Positions 28,601 to 36,658 of a stretch of DNA of 64,000 nt are shown here, piece by piece. The notes under the pieces were generated by a model. The model was not told the origin of the DNA and did not search any database. It saw only the letters and a program-made list of their open reading frames with translations. Each line of letters starts with the position of its first letter. The first letter of the stretch is position 1. This stretch comes from Candidatus Saccharimonadota bacterium (lineage in GTDB: Bacteria; Patescibacteriota; Saccharimonadia; Saccharimonadales; Saccharimonadaceae): contig JAFRKK010000002.1 in the NCBI GenBank assembly GCA_017431745.1, positions 1-64,000 on the forward strand. Direction: 5' to 3'. The translations under genes and the position numbers were made by a program.

Positions 28601-28819
28601 TCGGGATTATTTGGTGTGGGGTTATCGTACCTGTTGATTATCCCGATAAACTTTGTTTTGCATCTTTTTACGGGCGATATACCGTTAAATGCGGCACTTG
28701 ACCCAAGGACGGCGATTATCTTGATTGTTTTGTCGGTGATTTTGACTTTAATTGCAGGGATTATTCCATCGAGATCGGCCTCGAAGAAGGACCCGGTGGA
28801 AGCATTGCGAAGTGAATAG
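25700..28819 (+). CDS. MacB-type ABC transporter, ATPase and FtsX permease fused
   Basis: 1039 aa. ATPase domain (1-230): Walker A GPSGSGKTT, Q-loop FQSYNL, signature LSGGQMQ, Walker B ILLADEPT, H-loop VTHN. A TM helix near 270-290 is followed by a very long extracellular region (about 300-890), then three TM helices and the FtsX core (VYERTKEIGILRAIGASK) ending SASKKDPVEALRSE. This is the type VII (mechanotransmission) ABC family used for peptide or lipoprotein export. The extracytoplasmic part is several times the usual size. TATAAT is 6 nt before the ATG. Confidence 0.9.
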   Translation: MLEIRGVTKVYRTGEVKRTVLDKVSINFRESEFAAILGPSGSGKTTLLNIIGGLDEYTSGDLVINEKSTKKYRDKDWDAYRNHRVGFVFQSYNLIPHQTVLHNVRLALTLSGISKRESIRRAKKALKDVGLSEHINKLPAQLSGGQMQRVAIARALVNDPDILLADEPTGALDSETSVQIMKLLKKVSSKKLVVMVTHNPELADEYATRIINLKDGKIIDDSNPYDGAKKTDLDLAESEKKSKKTKMSFITAASLSLSNLLTKKARTILVAVAGSIGIIGIALISAVSTGFQNYIDKIEEDTLTSYPLALQKETADMTGILLSLSGSTDGQLVEGKLKENQILSSTLGTVSNNDLPSFKNYLEAHYDEIGQDIRLMEQEYNVDPLVYTIDATDKVAKMNPSTLFTSLVGESSLLRNYSSMTSVFQQYDKANLENDTDLLAGRYPEEYNELMVVLSNKGEISDLLTYSLGFHDTDELNKIVSKIMSGENVKIANEPLELTYEDIMSRDLRLVPATETYKYNSKYDVYEDMSKDETYMRQLFNASEKLKIVGVSVMNSEMMSAGSGVAYLPSLVTHIIDKASETEIVKKQLANPDVDVFSGVKFGEEDNSYDFKFEDLVSVDEAALSRAFGVNIDQNAISNKTREYIGGISNDITSGVNSVPEVRSALVSRFKDLASEMSSILKQKIASHEINPLDIKAVLQFVDDYVNTKDFSDLEATYSLPADNFKTAFDGLLKIYAGKMIQAPPTYEVDMNEFLAMTEVNAVFDALSTGVSNLSTQKQVVEKVSGLTSYLTASFANSFHVDQSAIVGAFRLNFSEEELTRVVTAMFTKKKTTLATNLSALGYQDLDDPTQLSFYFWSFDGKTRFLEFLDGYNDAVRDIDDGEKVIEYTDTTGVLMGSVKTIVDAVSYVLIAFVSISLIVSSIMIGVITYISVYERTKEIGILRAIGASKHNISSIFNAETFIIGLLSGLFGVGLSYLLIIPINFVLHLFTGDIPLNAALDPRTAIILIVLSVILTLIAGIIPSRSASKKDPVEALRSE

Positions 28820-28843
28820 ACTTGTGGTATAATTATGGAGTAC

Positions 28844-28918
28844 TGGGGATTCGCCAAGTGGTAAGGCACCGGGTTCTGGTCCCGGCATTCGGGGGTTCGA
28901 ATCCCTCATCCCCAGCCA
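28844..28918 (+). tRNA. tRNA-Gln (CTG)
   Basis: Acceptor TGGGGAT/ATCCCCA, anticodon arm CCGGG-TTCTGGT-CCCGG, T-arm GGGGG-TTCGAAT-CCCTC, encoded CCA. The last 15 bases are repeated at 29041-29055. Confidence 0.95.
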
Positions 28919-29055
28919 AAATTTGAGGAATAAAAATGAAGTGCTTGCACTTCTATTTTTATGACGAGGAATTTTGGCATTTTCGAGCGAAGCGAGAAAA
29001 ATACTCGGCGAAGCCGAGTGGGGATGGGGGATTATTTTTTCCTCATCCCCAGCCA
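28919..29055. repeat. Nested inverted repeats and a duplicated tRNA-Gln 3' end
   Basis: A hairpin with arms CCAAAATT..AATTTTGG around GAAGTGC-TTGC-ACTTC comes first, then CTCGGC-GAA-GCCGAG, then an inverted copy of the tRNA end (29019-29031) and a direct copy (29041-29055). The style matches the inverted-duplication elements, but the family A and B cores are absent. It could also be an old integration scar. Confidence 0.55.
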
Positions 29056-29094
29056 TTAAACTGCAAGAACTGGAGAGTCACTCCAGGTTAAAAA

Positions 29095-29122
29095 CTCCCC
29101 GTTTTGTAGGGGAGATTTTTTG
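29095..29122 (+). terminator. Intrinsic terminator after the tRNA-Gln region
   Basis: CTCCCC-GTTTTGTA-GGGGAG followed by ATTTTTTG. A perfect CTGGAG-AGTCA-CTCCAG hairpin lies just upstream. Confidence 0.75.
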
Positions 29123-29127
29123 AGTGT

Positions 29128-31710
29128 TTACGGGTTTACTATCCACGGATCCGTAGCGGTTCCTGTACCGCTGACGGCAGTAGTTCCAGAGGTGAGGGAA
29201 ATGGACGGGCGTACCCCATCCGCGGCGTTCACGCCGTTGTTGTCGTACAAGTTGCCGCTCGAACGCAGGCTATAGCCGAATACATTACCGCCCCAGCTAC
29301 GATAGCCCGGGGACAACAACCAAAAGAGGGAGCCGGAACTGAGGTAACTGTTAGCGTGATAAGGAGTGGTAGATGAGGAGTAGCCAGAACCCGCAAAGGC
29401 GGCTTCATCAGCAGTGATTAGAGCAGCTGGTTTTCCTAATTGTTTGTTACCATTTGTGGCACTTGACGTGGTGTAAAGGTCTGCATTATTTCTTGGGCAA
29501 CCAAGAGTTGGTTTATCACTAGTGGTTCTAGTTCTTACATATGGGCCAAAGTAATAAGCAGTGTTTCCTGAAGTGGCTGTAGCATATGGAGTATCAATAT
29601 TGGTGCTGTCTGGAATAACGCTTGTTGACCGATTACTAGTACGGATAGTTCTATCATTACACCAACCGGCGCTTTGTTCTAGTTTAGACGCGTAGGCATT
29701 GATATTAGTGAACCAGGTACCTTCAATGTAGGTTTTCATGGTAGATGATGTACTATTTCCTGAATAGCTAGTATTAGAACCAAAGAGGGTGCTATAGGCG
29801 GTAGCTGCAGTTGTAGATTTATAGGTAGCATTGTTAGTATAGCCTACACCGATAATGCTTTTACCTGAGCTGTTGGCAGTGGTATCAAAAGCTTTAGTGG
29901 TAACTTGGGCAGCCATAGTAGCATGAGCACAAGTAGAGCCAGTCCATTTACCTTGGTAAATCATCTTTACGCCACCAGAGCCGGTAGTACGGACGATGCG
30001 CCAACAGGTATCACTAGTACCTAGACCAGATTTACTAGATACAGATGAGAGGACGACGGTGTTAGGATACTTTGCGTTATCACCATCAGAACCATATGTG
30101 CCGGTTGTATTATCTAAGATACCACGGTAGTAGTAGATTTTACTGGTGTTAGCGGCATCAGAAGCAGTGCCGAATACGGAACTATTATATTCATAGACGC
30201 CGGAGTTACTGGTAGTTATTTCAGCACGAAGCTCTTCGAGAGTTTGGGTACCTTTGCTCATGGAGGCTACAGCATCGTATAAATTCGTCGAAATTGGTGG
30301 TTTTGGATCTTCTTTTTTCACGCATCTCACTGAAAGCCCATATCTTTTATTGTATGCCCCTGTACTCAAGATAGAGTTTTCAAAACCTATCCTGGATTGG
30401 CCAGTTTTACTATACCCAGAACTTGTCCACCAGTAACCTGCTGAACCGCTTAATGTGCTGCTGGACCAGTAACCACTATAAACGGACGAGAAATGTGAAG
30501 CATAGTTTATTAAAGAGCTAGATTCGGCTAGATTTGGTAATCGCCAGCCTGATGGACAAATATCATTTGTGGCATCCATCTGGACTGTATTGTTGCATAC
30601 CTCACCAGCAGAAACTGCACATGTGTTATACCAAACACCTACCTGGTCTGCAGTAAGGCTTAGTGTGGATAAATCAGTTTCTGTAGGGACATGGTACCGT
30701 TTGGCTGTATAACTATTGCCAGAGGTTAAGTCCCCATCAAAGGTTATATCGTTATCAAAATTAGAATTTTCGGCCAAGATAGTTCCAACGGGCTGACCTG
30801 TCGTGTGGGTTATTCTGAGGTTCTGCGTCATCCAGTAATTGTCATTTATCTTAGTGATTTGGTAATCACTGCCATCACGTTTGTCATAAAGTGTGGCAGA
30901 ATCGCCATCATCTGGCATTAGTTCAGCTAGATCTGCTTCGGTAACATCTTGCATGTATTGTTTAGTTATTAAGCATTCTTCTGCCATAGTAAGATAGTAA
31001 ACGATAGTACCATTCTCATTAGCATTGTTTTGGTTAGGTATCATTTTATAAGTACCAGGAGCAAGATTATTTCCTACTGCTACACCATAGTAGATATTAA
31101 AGGAATCACTGGTGCTAGAAGAGGTTCTAATAGTAGATGGAGTAGAAGTACTGATTGGTACTGGTTTAAAGACGCTTGATGCAGTAGGGACAGTACTACC
31201 ATCCTGATAGAAGCCCCAAGTATTAGGTGCATTTGACAAGGCAGTAGTACCATCAGAAGGATTGAAATAGGTGTCAGTTGCATTATTAGAACTACTACCA
31301 TTTAGATATAGTTTATTATCATTAACTGATGTAGTGGTAGTGAGATTATAACCAGCAGGACAGGTGGTAGTTACTGTTACGGCATCTGTACTGATTTTGG
31401 TACCTACACCAGAAGGATTACTACTTGGTAATACGTCTATTTCCTGAGCACCGCTACTAGTCATGGAAATAGTGTAGTCTGCATAGGCTGAGCCATTGAG
31501 ACCAAATAAGCCAGTGGCTCCAGTAAACAAAGAAAGAGATAGAAATAATAGAGCAATAAGGATAAAAGCTACGATATGAGATGTAATGAAGAGTTTATCC
31601 TTACGCATTAAAATAAGCGAGGTTACAGCGCCGGCAGAAGAAGTGTAAAACATACCGGCGCTGGAACGTCGCTTATTGTTAGTGTTATCACACTTCTTCG
31701 TGGTCTTCAT
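29128..31710 (-). CDS. Large surface protein with two C-type-lectin-like domains (FISUMP and DUF6273-like)
   Basis: 860 aa. A basic N-terminus with the RRSSAGMFYTSSAGAV segment is followed by an export helix (about 40-65), a beta-rich domain and a FISUMP domain (about 265-475; CP, DKRDGSDYQITKINDNYWMTQNL, GWRLP, GYWSSS, GLSVRCV). The C-terminal domain (about 490-860) matches DUF6273-like proteins (FWLLSPGYRSWGGNVFGYS, DGVRPSISL). No sorting signal. The final 170 nt are strikingly GC-rich. Transcribed from a promoter with a G9 spacer, so phase-variable expression is likely. Probably an adhesin. Confidence 0.82.
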   Translation of the reverse strand: MKTTKKCDNTNNKRRSSAGMFYTSSAGAVTSLILMRKDKLFITSHIVAFILIALLFLSLSLFTGATGLFGLNGSAYADYTISMTSSGAQEIDVLPSSNPSGVGTKISTDAVTVTTTCPAGYNLTTTTSVNDNKLYLNGSSSNNATDTYFNPSDGTTALSNAPNTWGFYQDGSTVPTASSVFKPVPISTSTPSTIRTSSSTSDSFNIYYGVAVGNNLAPGTYKMIPNQNNANENGTIVYYLTMAEECLITKQYMQDVTEADLAELMPDDGDSATLYDKRDGSDYQITKINDNYWMTQNLRITHTTGQPVGTILAENSNFDNDITFDGDLTSGNSYTAKRYHVPTETDLSTLSLTADQVGVWYNTCAVSAGEVCNNTVQMDATNDICPSGWRLPNLAESSSLINYASHFSSVYSGYWSSSTLSGSAGYWWTSSGYSKTGQSRIGFENSILSTGAYNKRYGLSVRCVKKEDPKPPISTNLYDAVASMSKGTQTLEELRAEITTSNSGVYEYNSSVFGTASDAANTSKIYYYRGILDNTTGTYGSDGDNAKYPNTVVLSSVSSKSGLGTSDTCWRIVRTTGSGGVKMIYQGKWTGSTCAHATMAAQVTTKAFDTTANSSGKSIIGVGYTNNATYKSTTAATAYSTLFGSNTSYSGNSTSSTMKTYIEGTWFTNINAYASKLEQSAGWCNDRTIRTSNRSTSVIPDSTNIDTPYATATSGNTAYYFGPYVRTRTTSDKPTLGCPRNNADLYTTSSATNGNKQLGKPAALITADEAAFAGSGYSSSTTPYHANSYLSSGSLFWLLSPGYRSWGGNVFGYSLRSSGNLYDNNGVNAADGVRPSISLTSGTTAVSGTGTATDPWIVNP
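31607..31672. repeat. 66-bp palindromic N-terminal cassette, copy 2
   Basis: Partner of 16091-16156, with two mismatches. Arms CAGCGCCGG and CCGGCGCTG enclose the same 20-nt loop. Confidence 0.8.
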
Positions 31711-31757
31711 GTATCACCTTTCAATATAAGTATTACCTAATAAATTATTATACTTAT

Positions 31758-31784
31758 ATTGTACCCCCCCCCGCGAAAAGTCAA
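31758..31784 (-). promoter_or_regulatory. Putative phase-variable promoter with G9 spacer
   Basis: On the minus strand TTGACT (31779-31784) and TACAAT (31758-31763) are separated by 15 nt, nine of which are a homopolymeric G run (31764-31772). Gain of one or two G would bring the spacer to 16-17 nt. CAATAT two bases downstream would already give 17. Confidence 0.6.
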
Positions 31785-31796
31785 TACCCAAAAAAG

Positions 31797-31824
31797 GAAA
31801 AACCAGCCTTAACGGCTGGTTTAA
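31797..31824 (-). terminator. Intrinsic terminator of the GGDEF gene
   Basis: AAACCAGCC-GTTA-GGCTGGTTT hairpin on the minus strand followed by TTTTCC. Confidence 0.8.
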
Positions 31825-31834
31825 TTTGATAGGA

Positions 31835-33109
31835 TTAGGTGTCTTCTTTCTCTACTAGGATTGGTCTAGAAGGCTTGTATAGCACTCCTATGCGTTTGTG
31901 GTTTTCGTTTGGCTCAATTCCTTCCGGATGCTTGATTTTGTACTGTTTTTTGTTTCTGTACATACGCTGGTCGGCCAGCTCAAGCACTTCTTTTAATGGC
32001 ATATCGTTGTAGTCAATGGTAGCCTCACTTGGATGCGCATAGAATATACCGTATCCTTGTGACACGCCATTTCCTAGCAAACTGTATTCGCCTTTTTCTG
32101 CGTTGTATTCTTGAATTAAGTTTTCTAAACTTTCCATAAGTTCCTCTGCCATTTTGTAAACGTCGCAATTTGGCGTTTCTTCTAATAGCTTTTCGAATAC
32201 ATTTGGCTTTAGGATGATACAGAATTCATCGCCGCCGGTCCGGAAACAATATGCGTATTGTCCGTAGGCTTTGCAGATGATGCTGGCAAAGTTTTTTAAT
32301 ACCTGGTCTCCACAGGCATGGCCATAAGTGTCATTAATCTGTTTGAAGTGGTTCACATCAACGATGATAATAATCGTCGTATAATCTATCCGTTCAATCA
32401 GCCGAGAATAAACATGGCGATTCAACATCTTAGTTAGCGGGTCGATTCTTAATGTCACGTGTGAATAATAAATCAACAAGAATAATGTTGATATGACTAT
32501 ACATAGGAAATCGTAGTTCCTCTTCGGAAAGAAAAACCTTAAAGCTACGCTTGTCACCAATAAAATAGTAAAGGAAAACAGAGTAGCTTTCATAATGCTT
32601 TGCGTTTTTGTTGAATAAACTATAATACCAACTGCTAGCGCCATTATCATAAATAACAATAATGAAACATAGACAGGCATTAGCGGCCCACGACGATACA
32701 GGTTGTTTTTGTCGATAATAAAGACGCTATGCCCCACTATTGTGTATAGCTGCAACAGGACATTAATGTTTATAACTACTATCATCATTTTACGAATTCG
32801 ATTCATTACCTTATCTCTTCTTGAGACTTTTTTGTCATAAAATATGTCAAAGACTAAGAATGCAGAGATAGGGTTAAGTACCAACTCGATACTTTTCATG
32901 ATGTATAATATAGCGTTTGGTATTTCATGCCCTTCAAGTATCATAAATACGCAATCAATAACAATCTCGATTATCAGCACATAGATGAGGCGCTGAAACT
33001 TTCCGATTGTTTTGGTAGAGAAAGTGTCGTTTTCGATTAGGTGTAATAAACATCCTAATAGTAAGAGTATTGACACCCCTGTAATCACACAATAATTGGC
33101 TACTTCCAT
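31835..33109 (-). CDS. Membrane diguanylate cyclase (GGDEF)
   Basis: 424 aa. Seven hydrophobic segments (about 5-205) precede a GGDEF domain with RTGGDEF intact (GGDEF at 292-296), LTKMLNR and DVNHFKQINDTYGHACGD upstream, and DQRMYRNKK at the end. It should make cyclic di-GMP in response to a membrane or extracellular signal. A strong AGGAGGGG precedes the ATG. C-di-GMP enzymes are scarce in reduced CPR genomes and no PilZ or EAL gene is visible here. N-terminal sensor type not identified. Confidence 0.9.
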   Translation of the reverse strand: MEVANYCVITGVSILLLLGCLLHLIENDTFSTKTIGKFQRLIYVLIIEIVIDCVFMILEGHEIPNAILYIMKSIELVLNPISAFLVFDIFYDKKVSRRDKVMNRIRKMMIVVININVLLQLYTIVGHSVFIIDKNNLYRRGPLMPVYVSLLLFMIMALAVGIIVYSTKTQSIMKATLFSFTILLVTSVALRFFFPKRNYDFLCIVISTLFLLIYYSHVTLRIDPLTKMLNRHVYSRLIERIDYTTIIIIVDVNHFKQINDTYGHACGDQVLKNFASIICKAYGQYAYCFRTGGDEFCIILKPNVFEKLLEETPNCDVYKMAEELMESLENLIQEYNAEKGEYSLLGNGVSQGYGIFYAHPSEATIDYNDMPLKEVLELADQRMYRNKKQYKIKHPEGIEPNENHKRIGVLYKPSRPILVEKEDT

Positions 33110-33189
33110 TTTTACCCCTCCTTGTCAAATTTTTAAAGTGCAGGGGCTATTATACCATGATTTCTTACAGATGTAAATTGGTTTATGTT

Positions 33190-33222
33190 AAAAAATGAGA
33201 GGTAGCAAAACCTCTCATTTTA
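33190..33222 (-). terminator. Intrinsic terminator of the DUF308 gene
   Basis: ATGAGAGGT-TTTG-ACCTCTCAT-type hairpin with A/T-rich flanks, just after the stop of the minus-strand gene. Confidence 0.7.
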
Positions 33223-33236
33223 TCGTGTTAGAGTAT

Positions 33237-33830
33237 TTATTTGCTGGTTTTAGCTTCTTTGGTACCTTTGACGGTTTCTTCGAGAGCCTTTGAAAGCTCT
33301 TTGGCGTCGTTTTTGATCATAACCATATCAACGATGGTGATGACGGAGTGAATCATGATAATGATACCGCCAAGCACGACGAGCGAGATTGACGAAGCAA
33401 ATGGGTTAAAGAGGATGATGATACCACAAATCAAATCAATGATGCCAAGTAGTAACCACCAGCCCCAGTTTTTGACTTTGCCTCTAACCGTGACAGCAAC
33501 GCTGATGATATTGACGCTGGAAAGAATAATCCAAAGGCCAAGCGCAATCGCGAATACAACTGTTAGTACGTTTGGCATAGCAATCAAGACAATACCGGCT
33601 ACAACCGACAGAAGCCCCGACATAATTCCGTAAAATGGAATATAAACGTGATGCGACATAAAATCAAGCACGATTAAAGCTACACCATAAATGATCATAA
33701 AGATACCAATGGCGATGCTCATTGCTTGCAACGTTACGCCTGGTATAATCGCCATGACTAAGCCTAGAATGAAGGCAATGACCGACGATACGATAATCGA
33801 TGTTGTCGTCCTTTGAAAAAGGTCTTTCAT
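33237..33830 (-). CDS. HdeD / DUF308 family membrane protein
   Basis: 197 aa with six hydrophobic segments arranged as three DUF308 repeats (GIFMIIYGVALI, ALGLWIILSSVNII, DLICGIIILFNPFAS). A Lys/Glu-rich cytoplasmic tail follows. In enterobacteria HdeD helps acid resistance; elsewhere the function is unknown. An AGGAG lies before the ATG. Divergent from the acyltransferase-like gene. Confidence 0.85.
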   Translation of the reverse strand: MKDLFQRTTTSIIVSSVIAFILGLVMAIIPGVTLQAMSIAIGIFMIIYGVALIVLDFMSHHVYIPFYGIMSGLLSVVAGIVLIAMPNVLTVVFAIALGLWIILSSVNIISVAVTVRGKVKNWGWWLLLGIIDLICGIIILFNPFASSISLVVLGGIIIMIHSVITIVDMVMIKNDAKELSKALEETVKGTKEAKTSK

Positions 33831-33904
33831 ATTTTGTATTCTCCTATGTTATATGTAATTATATTATACCATACCGTGTAGGTGTTTGTGCTATAATGAT
33901 TATT

Positions 33905-34864
33905 ATGATAAAAAAGAAAACTTTTACGAAGAGTCAGCTTGAAAAATTGACGGCGGAAAATGTAATCGATAAAATCCAACACGATGGGTACTCACTTCTC
34001 ACTACACTGGGAGCGGAAGATTTGCGAAAGGAAATGGTTAATGTGGGGAGAGCATGTAACACGGCGGTGAATTATTTTTTCCGAACAACCGGACCGAAGA
34101 ATGATATTGAAAAACACAACCAAGCGGCACGTAAAAAACTGGTGAGGATTTTGTCAAAAATTACGCCAGGTTCTTATAAGGATATGCCAAAAGATTCAAA
34201 AAATGGTTTAGTAATTGGTTTTAACCACCCATCGCTTGGCGAAATTGCACGAATTTTGGTGATGAAAATTGATATTATGGGTGATAAACCGATGTATTTT
34301 CCAGTAAATTTGCCGTGGTATGAAGCTTTGATGCCGAATTATGAAAAAATTAAGCGACTTGGGATTATTTTAACACCAACAATCACTCCTTCGACTTGGC
34401 GAAAAATGGATTTAAAACCTGGGTCTTGGCGATACGAGCAGGGCAAGCGATTAAAACAAGAGTTCCGAGATATTTATACGGATTTATCGCACGAAGCAGT
34501 CAAAAATGGTGGCGTGATATTCGTGGCGCCTTCGGCAACGCGACAAGAAACGGTGTTTGAATCGGAAAAAGCTTTTCGAGGCGAAGAAGACATTATACCA
34601 ACGATGTCGCTCCTAGCAGTTAAATTATATGCCGACCCAAAAATGAAATGTGATTTTTTGCCAATGGCGGTGCTGCCACCTGCGAATTTTGGCCGGGGAT
34701 TGAATTTTCGGAAGAAATACAAGCTGATCCCAGGCGAAGTTATGACGGCGGACTATATTCGTAAAAAGTATTTTAAGAAAAAAGACGTAAAACATCTAGA
34801 TGGGTTTGATTTAGAATTCCACCGAAGAATAGCTGACAAACTGCCAAAAAGGTTTTGGTATTAA
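33905..34864 (+). CDS. Putative PlsC-like acyltransferase
   Basis: 319-aa cytoplasmic or peripheral protein. NHPSLGEIARIL (H-x4-E) resembles the Hx4D/E catalytic box of glycerolipid acyltransferases, and IFVAPSATRQ stands where EGTRS occurs. LPMAVLPPANFGRG is similar to the later acyltransferase block. The match is distant, so the assignment is tentative. TATAAT ends 7 nt before ATG 33905; the earlier in-frame starts lie upstream of the predicted transcription start. Lipid genes (acyl-CoA ligase, cdsA, pgsA) lie within 6 kb. Confidence 0.55.
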   Translation: MIKKKTFTKSQLEKLTAENVIDKIQHDGYSLLTTLGAEDLRKEMVNVGRACNTAVNYFFRTTGPKNDIEKHNQAARKKLVRILSKITPGSYKDMPKDSKNGLVIGFNHPSLGEIARILVMKIDIMGDKPMYFPVNLPWYEALMPNYEKIKRLGIILTPTITPSTWRKMDLKPGSWRYEQGKRLKQEFRDIYTDLSHEAVKNGGVIFVAPSATRQETVFESEKAFRGEEDIIPTMSLLAVKLYADPKMKCDFLPMAVLPPANFGRGLNFRKKYKLIPGEVMTADYIRKKYFKKKDVKHLDGFDLEFHRRIADKLPKRFWY

Positions 34865-34888
34865 ATTAATTATGGTATAATTATGAGT

Positions 34889-36334
34889 GTGAAGAAAATT
34901 GTGATTTCTAAACTTTTTTTGTACCGATACCGGTTCGTGATTGGATATGTTGTTTTGGGGCTGTTATTTACTGCACTTTTGGTGGGATTACCTTTGATTG
35001 CGCAGACTGGGCTATCGGAAGCGGAAATTGAATCTGCCACAACCTCGTATTATTTGGGACGTAATGGTATTTTAAATGGGGATTTAGTGGATTTGCCTTA
35101 CCGAGTATTGCAGAAGTACTCTATTATGTTTTTTGGACTTTCGGCTTATACTGTAAAACTCCCGAGTATTATTGTGGGGTTAGTTTTAGGTTTTTTGCTA
35201 ATCTTGCTTTTGAACCGATGGTTTAAAAGTAATGTATCACTCCTGGCGTCATGTTTAATTGTGCTTTCTACACCGTTTTTGTTCTTGGCTGGATCGGGGA
35301 CACCGTTAATTATGATTGTGTTTTGGCCGACGCTGCTTTTATGGCTAGGCTCGAAAATCCAAGGCGAGAAGAAGCCCAAGCCGCTGTATAGTTTCGTGTT
35401 TGCTATCGCAATGCTTTTGTCAATTTTCACGCCATATATGATATATTTCGCAGCGTTTTGCGTGATATTTGTATTCGCACAACCACACCTAAGGTTTATA
35501 GTAAAGCATTTGCCAAAAATACCACTCGTGTTGGTGTTTTTGATTATTGCTGGGGGATTCGTGATGCTTGGGTTTAGTATTTATAATCACCCAGAAGCGA
35601 TTATGGAGCTTCTGTTTGCGCGGGATTACAACGTGAGTAATTTCTTCTCAAATATTACGACTGGATTGTCGCCAGTATTTTCGTGGTACACTAGCGTGGA
35701 AAGTGTGTTTTTGTCACCTTTGATTAGCTTGCCGACCTTTGCATTGGCGTTGATTGGCCTATTTTCAACCACCAAGGGATTCTTTGCGTCGCGAAATTCA
35801 ATTGCAACGGTACTTTTAGTTTTCGCGTTAGTGATTACCGGTTTTAACCCGGACGCAGTGGTGTTCTTGGTGCTGCCGTTTGCGATTTTGGTAGCGCACG
35901 GAATTAAATACTTACTAGAAAAATGGTATGGGTTGTTCCCAGAAAACCCTTACGCACGGATTTTTGCACTCTTGCCGCTGACAGTGCTGTTTGGAATTAT
36001 GATTATTCCGGGACTTTTACAATATATGTATGGTTACCGATACAATCCAAATGTAGCGGATGAGTTTGATTATAAACTGGCGGTGATTCGAAAAAATTTA
36101 ACTGATGAAAAACTGCTGCTAAATGAGCATCGGAATTTTTATCAAATTTTGGAGGAGTCGACAGATATTAAAATAGTCGACGCAATACAACCTGGCGAAA
36201 AACTAGCGGTGCTAGGGCCACTGGAGGAAGTGCCGGAAAATTACCAGTTATCTAGGATTATTACCTCGCCAATGCGAGATAATTCTGATATAATATATTT
36301 ATACACATATTCTGAAGTAACGGAAGGAGAATAA
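34889..36334 (+). CDS. Multi-pass membrane protein of the GT39/GT83 (ArnT/PMT-like) type
   Basis: About 481 aa with about ten TM helices and a short C-terminal soluble part. The first loop, with SEAEIESATTSYYLGRNG and YRVLQKYSIMFFGLSAYTVKLPS, resembles the acceptor/lipid-donor loop of ArnT-like glycosyltransferases that use polyprenyl-phosphate sugars. Probably glycosylates an envelope component. An ATG at 34883 lies only 1 nt after TATAAT (34876-34881), so it cannot be transcribed from that promoter; GTG 34889 is the likely leaderless start. The stop is 1 nt before ybaB. Confidence 0.65.
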   Translation: MKKIVISKLFLYRYRFVIGYVVLGLLFTALLVGLPLIAQTGLSEAEIESATTSYYLGRNGILNGDLVDLPYRVLQKYSIMFFGLSAYTVKLPSIIVGLVLGFLLILLLNRWFKSNVSLLASCLIVLSTPFLFLAGSGTPLIMIVFWPTLLLWLGSKIQGEKKPKPLYSFVFAIAMLLSIFTPYMIYFAAFCVIFVFAQPHLRFIVKHLPKIPLVLVFLIIAGGFVMLGFSIYNHPEAIMELLFARDYNVSNFFSNITTGLSPVFSWYTSVESVFLSPLISLPTFALALIGLFSTTKGFFASRNSIATVLLVFALVITGFNPDAVVFLVLPFAILVAHGIKYLLEKWYGLFPENPYARIFALLPLTVLFGIMIIPGLLQYMYGYRYNPNVADEFDYKLAVIRKNLTDEKLLLNEHRNFYQILEESTDIKIVDAIQPGEKLAVLGPLEEVPENYQLSRIITSPMRDNSDIIYLYTYSEVTEGE

Positions 36335-36335
36335 A

Positions 36336-36641
36336 ATGGGTCAGAAGATGGACCAGATGAAATTATTAAATCAGTTGCGCAAAGCGCAGAAAGAACTCAA
36401 AAACGAAATCGTAGAAGTTGAAGCTGGAGACGGAGCGGTGATAGTGCAGATTAATGGTGAATTAAAAGTAAAGAAAGTTAAAATTGATCCTGAAAAGATT
36501 GATCTAGATGACATCCATGAATTGGAACGTTGGATTGAGAATTGTATGCGCGATGGATTCGCTAAGGCGCAAGAAATTGCAACTGACAAAATGAAACCAC
36601 TCATGGGCGGACTTGGTAATCTTGGCCTCGGTGGGATGTAA
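36336..36641 (+). CDS. ybaB: YbaB/EbfC nucleoid-associated protein
   Basis: 101-aa DNA-binding dimer usually encoded just before recR. An N-terminal helix (LLNQLRKAQKELKNE) leads to the beta-sheet DGAVIVQINGELKVKKVKIDPE and a C-terminal helix. The Gly-rich tail GGLGNLGLGGM is typical. GGAAGGAG precedes the ATG. Forms an operon with recR and with the upstream membrane protein. Confidence 0.93.
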   Translation: MGQKMDQMKLLNQLRKAQKELKNEIVEVEAGDGAVIVQINGELKVKKVKIDPEKIDLDDIHELERWIENCMRDGFAKAQEIATDKMKPLMGGLGNLGLGGM

Positions 36642-36658
36642 TTGTTGAGGATTGTTTG

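Noticed and set aside
28919-29127. Integrated prophage or genomic island at tRNA-Gln
   Set aside because: Only 137 bp separate the repeats and no integrase is present; it is recorded as a repeat instead.
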